From contig CM041779.1 in assembly GCA_023374045.1 (NCBI GenBank), forward strand, positions 3,348,001 through 3,412,000: a DNA stretch of 64,000 nt, written 5' to 3'. Every line of letters begins with the position of its first letter. Position 1 is the first letter of the stretch. The position numbers were made by a program, and so were the translations under genes. This stretch comes from Limonium bicolor. Its lineage: Eukaryota; Streptophyta; Magnoliopsida; Caryophyllales; Plumbaginaceae. Below, piece by piece: positions 39,748 to 50,240 of this stretch. The notes beneath the pieces were generated by a model. It was not told where the DNA came from and did no database searches. It worked only from the letters and a program-made list of their open reading frames with translations.

Positions 39748-39772
39748 CTCTACCCCCTTAAAAGGGATTACG
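39748..39772 (-). other. Second polypurine-like tract inside the gypsy element
   Basis: On the minus strand GGGCGTAATCCCTTTTAAGG plus GGGTAGAG matches almost exactly 12717-12745 of the old plus-strand element. In both elements it lies upstream of the LTR-adjacent tract. Confidence 0.65.
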
Positions 39773-42700
39773 CCCACGTAATTTACGAATATGTCATCTT
39801 GAAGTAATAAGTACAAGATGTTCCACTCATATGGAATATTCGTGCACTGATGTGCTACGTATACATTATCCTTTTTCTATAGGGTCGGGCTTTAGCCCCT
39901 CAGGCTATACTGCCTATCTCGGTTAGGTGTATGTACATTCATATACGGTTTGTTCGGAGATGTAAACACATCGTTGGTTTTCCCCAAACCTGTTAGGTAC
40001 ATCAACCTAAGCAATATGGGCCCACTCGCTCCGCAAGCAGTATGCCCAACTACTTTAGGGTTAAGTTACCCTTTTAAGTAGCAGCTTCATGCCGGTTTCT
40101 AGTCCACGTGACGGTGTTTTCTACACGATCTTCCATAATTATGGTCATGGAGGAAACTATATCGCTGCGTGGTATCATCATTACACACGCTAATTATTTC
40201 CACTGGTTATTCTGTTCAGTCTTCCTGAATTGTATACGTGCTCATGGTATATTCCCAAGAGTTCATGCCACCTTACCGAACTAACCTTCGGTGTAAGGGT
40301 TGTCGAGTTATGCTCTAGCACCTAGTGCTCGTAGTAGTCGTGTCTAAAATCTCACGACGAGTCTGATATGCGCAACTAACTGGCGCCTCATGACTCCAAG
40401 TTATTTCTCTGGGATGAGTTCGTTCTTTAGGTACCTTGTAGGTCCTCTTTTGCTAGTGTGAACTCGTATCCCTCGTGTGTTGGTATTTTAGTATCCATAT
40501 ATGGTTTATCCCTCTTCTTTTAGGGGAATCCATTTGTTTCTGATGTTCTACCTTCTGATTCTTACCAACATAATTCGGTTAACTTATTATAATGGTCGCT
40601 TGTTGCGCACCATGTACCAGTCGATTGGACGGTTATCCGCCATTGCGGTTTGCATGGAGTATCTAATCTCCAGTTTAGAGTATCTCTTGTAATGCTCGCT
40701 TTTGCCCTTCGTCTGTTGTAAATACAATACGACTGTGGGTTTGCTTGGTATTCATTTTCTGTTCAACCCTAATTGGTACTAACATACTAACGTTTTATGG
40801 CTTGAGCATGTGGTTATTATTATTTAATGCGACATCATCGCAGCGCCCTCAGCGCATGGTATAACTCTCTCTGTGCCCCCTTTTTGGGTAGCATCTAATA
40901 TCACAAAGGTTTCTCTAATACTTCCTTAGATACCACAATTTCTCTTCTCATTCATGGGTTCAACTTGTCATTACCATTAAATTGGCTTTAGTTTCCTCGT
41001 TTACTAAAATCCTCAAAACTTGTATTCTAACTCATCCACTATGGAGTTGCGTCCTTATATCATTTTATTATCAAGCTATCCTTGATTTCCCCTAACCTAG
41101 TTGGTTTGACTGAGATCTCTCTCGTCAATTCACGGTTTACCTAGTCAGGACTCCATTCACTGACTCAGACACAGAGTTGACTACCCCCTGGGTCCTCACA
41201 CTACTCGTTTACTTACATGGGGTACCATACTGATACATTACTACTTACCCAATTAACTCAATGTAAGTTTCGTCAGGCCCACAAGCTCCTAAGAGTGTGG
41301 TCGTCCCATGTCTCGTTTAGTGCACTCGTAGTGTTCGTACCCGGTGATTATCGTACTCTTAGTCCCGATAATTTATGTTTAAGTAACTATGCTGCCAATT
41401 CTTAACCTTTAATGTGAGAATGGCTTTAATACCAGGTTCTATGGTTTCCTTTATTAATCTGTATTTCCCTTACCTTCTCTAAGATAGGTGTTTATGACTT
41501 ATCGTCATAATACTGGTTTCCACATACTCGTCAACTGGTATCTGTGAGTGGGGATTAGTAACTACTTATTATCTACCCCGTTCACTCCTAGGCTGTTAAC
41601 GCCTTCAGGTATGAGTTTTCAGTTCTAAAACTCCGCCCAATTCATTGGGTTACACCCCCTATTGTAATACGGACTCCATGACAAGGGTTGACACCTCGTG
41701 TTTCTCTTGCCTTATGGTAGTCCCTTTTTAGCTTGATATTAATCAGCATTTGTGATTCATCACCTTTGTTCAGGTACAATGCTTTTTCTGGTAATTAAAC
41801 GATTGTTGGTCTTACTATTTAATTTAATCCTAGTTGGTTCTAATACTTTTCTCCTCAGGTTACAATTGGATACCCACAACTTAATGGGTTCCTCTAATCC
41901 TCGCTCTCCATTGTGTAGTCCTTATCCACTGCCCTCCGTACGGGAGTTTAGCAGCTTAATGGATTAACAACACCCCCGGTATGTGAGGTGCAGCATAACA
42001 TCGGCCCTTTTATTGCACGTTCACATCTGTCTACTAAATTGTTTTTTTTAACAACCATAATAGTTTGTCATAACGATACTTGTCTATTATTCTCATCCAC
42101 TCAATCGGATAGGTTTTTTTTTTGAGTCTTGGCTCATATAGCTCACTTCTTGCCCTCTGGCAATGTTCAATGGTAGTGGTTTAACCACAAGTGTCGCGCA
42201 CTCCCTAAATATGGTTATGCTGGTCCTGAAGACTCGACACTCCCCACCGATGATGATTGACGTTTAATGTCCATACCGGCACTGGGGTTAGGCTTGTAAG
42301 CACTAATTACCATTATTCTCATTTACTCCCCTTCCCTTACTCTACTAAATGGTGTATTATTTTTAGGTTTAATGGTCAGACCGGTTAGGTCTTCCCGAGG
42401 TTTTATCGACCTCCAACCCAAGGGTTTCGTACCCTGCCTATAAGAAGGCTATGTCCCACTTCATTGCATTACGGACTCACATAAAAGTTTAGTGCTTATT
42501 GGTAACTGTCTGGACCACTCGGTCTTTTAGGGTTAGTTTACCGTTGCTGCACTTGCTGTAGCAAGTGCGCAAGGCAGGTTGAAATTTGATACTTTGGTTA
42601 ATGTGGCACTTGCAGTGGCAAGTGCGCCATGCAGACTGAGCCACCGGTACGGTGTGTCAGTGCAGTGCTATTCCCTAATCGGGTTCCTGTTCTAGCCAAA

Positions 42701-43661
42701 AGTCCTTATTCAAATTAGTACAGTCTCACTCCCGCACTCGTTCCCACAAGTTTACCGTGGTAGTAAGGTCTTACTTTCCTCACGAGGCGTTGCATGATAG
42801 CGACTTAGCGAGTTCTTGTTTCTACAGTTCTCATGATCTCTCCTCATGCACGTCGGGCCATCTTGAACCTTCAGTGTTGCATGGTTTTAGAGTTACTCGC
42901 TTCGGGTGAGACTTCTAAAGGTAATTCCTTCCGTCTGTTACATATCTCATAAACTAATCATTACTCGCCGTTTCTACCTCTTTTCCCCCAAGCGCACCAT
43001 CGGTGCTTTCCTGGATGTAAGACAGGGTCGCCTTGCTTATAGCAAGCTAGCCCCATTAGTCCTACAGGAATTTTCTCCTCAAACTTGGTTTATTATTTAC
43101 CTCATCCTCGTATGGTAGACATTATGTCATTACCAGGACCTCCGGTCCTAAACATTACACCAAAACACTAAGTCTTATTCTCTACATTTAACGTAGTTCT
43201 CATAGCATCCACACCGGGTCTTCCCGATCAGGAGAGTTATCTCCGTGGCGCTTCTCATTTCTTGTGTTACCAGGTAGTACTCGAGGTACGGGCTGCGGCG
43301 GGTGGGGTACCATCGCAAGTTTCCCCGGATGCTCTCCCATCAAGTGCGAGTGTTTCATACAGCCTTCGCGTTACTTGGGGTAGCTGGACCCTCACCGCCT
43401 CCCGCTGCTCCGTTTTCTTCCTTAGTACTGTTACCCAGACCTCTCCCTGACATAAATCAAGAGGACGGGTTGGACCTTTACTCGGTCTAATACTGTAGTC
43501 TCGGTCGTTTATTATTGAAGTGCCTCTACGGCTATGGTGTGCAAGCTTTGAGCATTGCATCAACCCCGCAAGGTCACGTATCCTCACAACGTTTCCCGTA
43601 TTCCCAAAACCTATGCTCACTGTATAAATCCTACTATCTCTTGTCATCAGAGCGGTACTCC
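39773..43661 (-). pseudogene. Decayed gag-pol interior of the minus-strand gypsy element
   Basis: About 3.9 kb between the second polypurine tract and the primer-binding site, where gag-pol should lie. Stops occur in every frame. About 42545-42650 shares the paired 'GCACTTGC' blocks with the old element at 3994-4092, possibly the gag zinc-knuckle region. Only traces of integrase end are legible near 40110. No function is expected. Confidence 0.6.
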
Positions 43662-43673
43662 GCTCTGATACCA
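43662..43673 (-). other. Primer-binding site, initiator-Met tRNA type
   Basis: The minus strand reads TGGTATCAGAGC, four bases inside the end of the 5' LTR (ends GGGGTGTTACA). It is complementary to the 3' end of plant initiator tRNA-Met. Confidence 0.9.
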
Positions 43674-43677
43674 CTTT

Positions 43678-46600
43678 TGTAACACCCCTACTCTAATCGG
43701 CTCCTAATCATCTTATTTAACATCATAATCGCAGCGGTAATCTCACAACTGAACTACTGGTGTCACCGTTCTTACTCGCCCATACGAGTAATAACGTGCT
43801 TACTGATATATTCTTAAATGCGAAACAATTTCCCACAGTGACAACAAGAGATATATCTATCCTTCCCAAACCAATATAAAATACATTCACAGTGAGCATT
43901 CTAAGTACCCCAATCCTATACACGTTTCTAAGTTCGTATCAAAATGCAACAGTGCATATTTAAACAACTGTAATTAAACTACCCAGCGCGTCCCTCTCTT
44001 TGCCGACACCGGAAGCTGCATACCTGCAAAAATGGTTGTTTGTGGTATGGAATCAGCCCCTGCTGAGTATGTTACTACATGACTGTCATGCCCCCTCGGA
44101 CCCTCAGTTAATTGGTCGAGAGCATGCAATTCATTTTCATGCAAGTAGTTTAATGTTAAAACTGTAAAACAACAATATATATTGCAGTAAACTCAAACAA
44201 CAAACAAGCCCCCGGCTTCACACATCGCATCGATATAGACCACTGAAAGCGTTACAACGCTTATATGAGTACAGAGACTCCATTCCAACAAACACTTAAT
44301 AGTTCATAATTGAGTACGGCGACTCACTCGACCAAACAATCCACCATAATCTGCACATGAGTACAGCGACTCGACTCAACCAGTACACAACACACAATAT
44401 GAGCACAATGGCTCGTTCAAACAAATCCATCAACATACCACACACAATTATAAAGCATAACCACTGAGCAACAAGGCGAATTAACGAGAATTATAAACGA
44501 GTATAATTTCCCGTCTTTGGCATACAAGCCCAAATAATGTTCGCCTAATGTGCGAGCTAATATAGTCGTTCGTAATTGTTCAGTCATGCCTAATGACAAC
44601 GTCTCGTTAGAACGACGTGTCTCTAAGTTACCCATCTCTTATGGCGGGTCACCCACGGCAATAGCCACTCCAGCGGTAGAGTCTCCGTCCTACGAACAAT
44701 CTGTAGTTCGTTGGAAATTTATCCAGATACTTACGGTTACCACACGGTATCCTAGTATCGTTAATGGATCACAGTTCACAGCAAGAGCCACATCCTCTTG
44801 ATAAACTTATCTATACCATCGCATCGCTTTACTATTTTTTTTCCTAACACAGCAGACTAAGGTCGTAGTCCAATCCTGAGTATGTCGACTCGGGATCCAG
44901 TGCTAGATACGAGAGCGGCGTTAAAGAGGCCAATGCTCCGTATATAAGTCTCAGATATTTTATATATCTTATTATCCTAATGCTACAACGTTTTACTTAC
45001 GTTCCTTATATTACACATATAAGATAGCATCATTGCCGCTAGTTCGTTTTATAATATGTTCATATATACGAACGGTACTGTTATCGCACAACAGTAATAA
45101 TAATAAAGCAGCATTAATACGCAACTCAAGCATATTAATTCACACAAGCAGACATTCAATCTTATCACAGATTTTCACACAATGTCTGAACTGAGGAAAT
45201 CCTCAGAGACAATCAAGCCACATAAATACATACCGTTCACCCTGATGTATTACGGTGGAGTATGAATCAGCAAGTTCCTATGCTCGTGTCGTCTCTACAC
45301 AGTCTAAACAATACATAACGCTACTGATTAGCATCCCGTATAACAACATACTTACGGTACCCCGTACCGTCACTAACACCTCCCGGTTAATCCCCCGTTA
45401 TTAACTGTCAACGCTTGTCGGGTTTTCGGCTTAACTCGGGATTAGAAAGGTGTTATATTACATGCGTAGTCTTGTCTTGTATATTAATATACTTATTGTT
45501 GAACTTGTTATCGCATGTAACTTAACATACCCTTGATGTCGTATAGTTTGTTTCTATATTGTACGCATGATTCTTTGTCATGTACCATTCATCTCACCTT
45601 AGTATTTATTATTTTTTCCTAAGGTTTGTGTTTTTTTTTTAAGTTCAATGTGGTATAACTCATGTGTAAACATACTTTCAATTATATGAATCCTTATTAT
45701 CACATGTACACTCTTAACATTAGAATTCCATATCCAATGTTTGTAATTGTTTTCCCTTTTTCTTATATCACTTTAATCATGAAATACATGGTTATAGACC
45801 ATATTATATTTTCCACATCATAACATATATTCATTTTATACATGTATTATGGAACTATTTATTATATGGTAAGTCTTATAATATATATTCATTCTTTTTA
45901 ATGAATACCTCTTATATTATAAATGTTATAACTCTTATAACATTAAAAACCATATTATAAATTCCATTTAAAAATGTTAATATTTCCGAACAGCACCAAT
46001 GTTCTTAAATATTTACAAAATCCACCACATAATTAATATAATGTTACATTTTAGTTATATAACATATATTATGGCATTTATGTCATTAAAACAATTATAA
46101 CATATAGTTGTAAATTGTTATATATTGCCAAATAGCCACTTATATTTTCGGCTTTCACTATAAACCACTAAACTTCTATAAATCACAAATCAACCTCAAT
46201 TATATTTCATTGTTACACTTATAACATATACCTTATATTATAATCCTTAAACCTTAATATAATTATAACCTATGGTTATATTATTATTTTTTTTAAATAA
46301 CCGAACAGACCCCCTAGGTCTATTCTAATTATTTTTCCACCACTTAACTTTCTATATTCACCAAATTCCCCTCTTTATAACATATAGTTTTCTAACCTTA
46401 TACTTTCTCTAAATCTCGGTTTTTACCACATATGTTACCCATTTGTAACAATATTATGAAATATCTTATATTATACTTATATAATTCATATAAACTCCAA
46501 ATTCAACCAAATCAACTTCTAAAAATTCCTAATAACCTAAGGTTTGTACTAAACTCCATTTAGTACCCCAAGTTTTCGGAAATCACAATATAGCCCCATC

Positions 46601-48801
46601 TCTTATAAATCTTTTACAATTTAATACTCATCTTAATATAAGGTAGTATTTTAATTTCTAAAATTCTCCAAACTTGGTCAAAGTCTCCTATATATTCAAC
46701 TTTGACTTCTAATACCAAATTGTACCCAAACCTTTCGGTAATTACAAAACTTCACCTATACTTTTCTATTTTTACAATTTTGACCCAAAACTTTATAAAA
46801 TGTTATAATTTTTATTAAATTCATTTAAAAACCATAAATTCCTCTAGATTAAGTCCACGGCCTAATATTTTGTTAGTAATTACCGTTTGACCCCAAACTT
46901 AATTATATAAGCATAAATCTAACTAAATAAGCTTATAAACTTAAATTAAAATGGCCTAATGACATGGCCTTATTACAACCTTGAACTTGCAAAATAAATT
47001 ACACTTTAAATGTCTCAAAATATAGCATATACTCACGGCCTCACTTTGATTTAATTATTTTTCCACATAATGTCATAATTTGACCATTATGTTAATTAAA
47101 TCTCTTAAATGACTAGCTTAATTTATCTTAGTCATTTTTTCCATTTCTAGGTTAATATAACCCATATTATTAAGTTCCCTCTTGGCATAATTAATATATA
47201 GGTTAGGAAATCATAAAATCATAAGTTTTAAGGTGTTTATACCTTGTTTTCTCCTTGTATGAACTCGGCCACTTGAAGAAAAATTCACCACATCATTTAG
47301 ACATGTTTAATACACCAAAATAAGATATGGTTATACTCCAAGCTTGAGCTTAACCATAAGGAATAATTAATGTAAGATTTAAGGCAAAAATCACCTTAAA
47401 AATGCAAGGGAACTTCAAGATGGATTCGGCCTGAATTAAACACACCACAAGGTGTTAGATCCACCATATAGACATAGGAAATAGCTAGACAACAACAAGC
47501 TGTCTTGGTATTAGGTTTTACCTTGGAAAATGCCTTAAAGAAGGGTATTTCCTCTAGATCTCGGCCTCACTTGCTTCAAAAGGCTAACCAACTGAATGAA
47601 CATGTAAATATGAATATTATGAGTGTATAAACTCATAAAAATCAAAGGGAGAAAATCGGGTGAAGAGTAGAGAAGCTTAAGGTATGTTTTTACCTTAAAA
47701 TGCAAATTTGGGAAACCTTGGTCCCTATACTTGCTTCAGCCGAAATTGGTTGGTGTTCTAACCTTAAAACACTGAGAATAAGCCATAGGAAGTGATGAGC
47801 CACGAGATCTAAGTGTAGATGGTGAAGAGATGAAGAAAAAGAGCCAAAATAAGCCTTAAACCATTACCTTAGAATCTTAGAAGTTAGATATACCTTCCAT
47901 GCTCAAGAAATTCGGGTGAGAGGGTCTGGAAGGGCTGCTTCATCGGCTGGAATGAAGCTAGGGGAAAGAGAATGATTGGAATGAGCCTTAATGGATTGAA
48001 AAGTCAATTTTGATTAGTTTATGTTTAGTAAATGGGTAATGACTCATCCAAGGGGATAAGCATGGGCTGGCATCGGTTATTGGAGGGGCAGGGTAGGGCT
48101 CACACGGTTTTGGAGCTGATTGCAGCAATCATGGAGCCAATGTGTATAATTAAGTCATATATTAGAAAGGTAAAAGTAATCTCCTTAATTTATGGAGTGG
48201 TGTTGGAGACTTGTCCCTTGTATGTGCAAGTGGTGAATCCAGCCTCTTCTTACTTGTGGCTGCCGATTTCATGAGGTCCAAGGGGTCAACTTTGACCTCT
48301 TGACCATTCTTAGTCAATGTTGACTCAAACGGGCCCCACTTTAGGGTTTTATTAATATTTTAATATTAAATTTGTAAAAATTTGTAAAATTTGGAATTAA
48401 ATTCCTAATATGATATAATGTGATATATCATATTTAAAGGTAATTATAACATTTAAGCCCATTAAAAACCAATTTAGAAGGCAATTTCACAAAAACGTGC
48501 TTTAAGGTGTTTTAGTGCACATTTTGTGTTGCAAGGTGCTTCTGAGCTTAGTTTTCTTTGGGAATAGTTTTGTTGTATTCCTTACTTCATTATAATACTT
48601 AGGAATCCACTTTGGATCCTATTTGAGGTCATACAATCTTTATGGTGCTTTAAAGCACATTTTTGGCTTTACCGATCTTAAGGCATGTCTTGCCTTGTTA
48701 AGATCTTTTAGATTGTTTCCCAATAATATTTAGATGTTTATTAACCATCTTAGATCATTATTAGATCATTTAATTAAGTTTTAAAAGTTAGGGGTATTTC
48801 A
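43678..48801 (-). repeat. 5' LTR of the minus-strand gypsy element
   Basis: 5124 bp. Against the 3' LTR it lacks 101 bp near 46395, between two copies of CTAA (a microhomology deletion), and has many 1-bp differences, several in homopolymers. A W-box cluster lies at about 48270-48325. Confidence 0.92.
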
Positions 48802-48806
48802 ATACC
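48802..48806 (-). repeat. Target-site duplication (ATACC), right
   Basis: An exact copy of 31549-31553. Confidence 0.92.
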
Positions 48807-49245
48807 AATCACGAAAGGCTTGATCTGACTGGGTGGAGAGAGGAGAGAGGTGGAGAAATTTGCATCATATCCCAGTATGGGCAAACTTGAGAGCAATGAA
48901 GCAAAGCATGAATGATTGTCTCTGGCTGGCAACATGTACTGCATGATGCCATACCTGATGCACGTATGGGGTCTAAGATAACTGTTTTTGAAAATAGTGT
49001 ACCAGTTAAGATCTTCTAGCCAAAAAGCTTGATCCTTGGGGGTGAATCAGTTGTCCACAAACGCTTAATAGCTGTACCCAAGGAGGTAGTAGAGGAGGGG
49101 CTAGCAGATAAGGAGTTTCGCTATTGAAAATCTGTGTGATATGCAGACTTAACTGTAAACTTACGGGAAGAAGATAATCCCCAATATCATTGATCATGAG
49201 GCGGCGGGAGATGCGCGGACACATTGATCGAAGGGATGGACATGC
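48807..49245 (-). pseudogene. LINE ORF2, zinc-binding (zf-RVT) part (split copy)
   Basis: On the minus strand, about 49075-48850, the frame reads 'LWTTDSPPRIKLFGWKIL' and then CSTCC...ETIIHALLHC. This is the zf-RVT domain that follows reverse transcriptase in plant LINEs (LW....PP..K.F.W, CxxC, ET..H.L.HC). The RNase H part follows after the 17 kb insertion at 31548. No reverse transcriptase is seen upstream, so the LINE is probably 5'-truncated near 49245. Frameshifts show it is dead. Confidence 0.75.
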
Positions 49246-49408
49246 TTAAATCATAGTTTTCATCAATAGTAGCATGCGAGAAAAAAACGTGTTACTTTAG
49301 TGCTATTAAGAATTACACATTTTAAAACATACTAAACACTTCCAAAAGTAGAGTTATATGCTTCATTTTCCCTTAAAAATCATTATCAAAATAAAAGTAT
49401 AACAATAA

Positions 49409-49705
49409 GGGCCCATTCTTTTGCATTTTAGAAGCTGGTAGCTGATAGCTGATACAAGCTGATATTGACTAATGACTGGTATTAAAACTAGAAGATTGTG
49501 TAAAAATCAATATAAGTTGTTATTTTTGTATTAGAGTTTTTGAACTGATTAACCAACTGATAATGTGATTGGCAATACGTAAACTAACTGATAATGCGAC
49601 TGATAATGTGTAAACCAACTGATTAAACATCTGATAATGTTGTTTTGAATAAGCTTCATGGATAGATGACACCTGATCCAAAATACACCCAAAAGAATGG
49701 GTTGA
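49409..49705. mobile_element. Possible hAT-like MITE
   Basis: GGGCCCATTCTTTTG at the left and CAAAAGAATGGG at the right are inverted repeats around about 300 bp of ACTGATAATG-rich sequence. I see no clear 8-bp target duplication, so the class is tentative. Confidence 0.4.
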
Positions 49706-50240
49706 GCTAATCGTCCCAACTGATAATAAACTTTGACAAAAATATGGGGCCTTAATCTCTGAAACAGTTGACTGTCTTCTTTGTTTCTTCTCTGATGATG
49801 ACAAAACCCCTCTAACCTTCTCTAGTTTCTCCCGACGACGACAATTAGCATCCTCCGTCTTCTCTGCGTACTCCGGGTGGTGGTCGGTGACGATGATCAC
49901 CACCTAGGAAAACGGAAGAAGCAACAGCGCTGATAGCCATGGAGGATGACATCGTTGATCTTGAGGTAACCCCATCCTCCGATCCAAAAGAAGCAGTTGG
50001 AGGGCTTGTTATGAGAGAATGTTTTCTCAATTGTGCACGTTGTGGGGTTAGGCCGAAAGGCCCAATTATCCCACACCCCCACTAAGCCTCACCACAGTCA
50101 CCACTAAGCCCCGCCATCGCCTTCTCATATAATATCACCAATTGGAGTGGAGGGTCTTTTCCTCAACATATAACACATGGAAAAAGCTGTTATATATACA
50201 CATTATAAAGAGCTGAACATAACTATAACAGCATAACGTT
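49706..50240. other. POLH 3' flank and unassigned sequence
   Basis: About 49740-50100 is GC-richer than its surroundings and has a frame MEDDIVDLEVTPSSDPKEAV (plus strand from 49940) without a recognised domain or splice context. It could be a captured gene fragment or LTR. The 3' UTR of POLH should extend from 50240 towards about 50150. Confidence 0.35.

Larger units (their letters stand above)
31554..48801 (-). mobile_element. Full-length 17.2 kb Ty3/gypsy element with 5 kb LTRs, decayed interior
   Basis: Read on the minus strand it has a 5' LTR (48801-43678), primer-binding site (43673-43662), interior (43677-38225), polypurine tract (38245-38225) and 3' LTR (38224-31554), with TGAAATACCCC...GGGGTGTTACA termini and ATACC target duplications. 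The primer-binding site TGGTATCAGAGC is the initiator-Met type common to chromovirus and copia elements. The LTR ends and polypurine tract resemble Tekay/Del elements (inference). The interior has the length expected for gag-pol but no open gag, protease, RT or integrase. A degenerate 'VTWTRNRHEAAT' near 40110 looks like the integrase 'W..H...EATWE' end. The element split a LINE, and a solo LTR later landed in its 3' LTR. Confidence 0.9.

Noticed and set aside
43267..43674. 135-codon minus-strand ORF next to the primer-binding site
   Set aside because: It begins at a GTG inside the primer-binding site and has no gag-like sequence; probably leader sequence that happens to be open.
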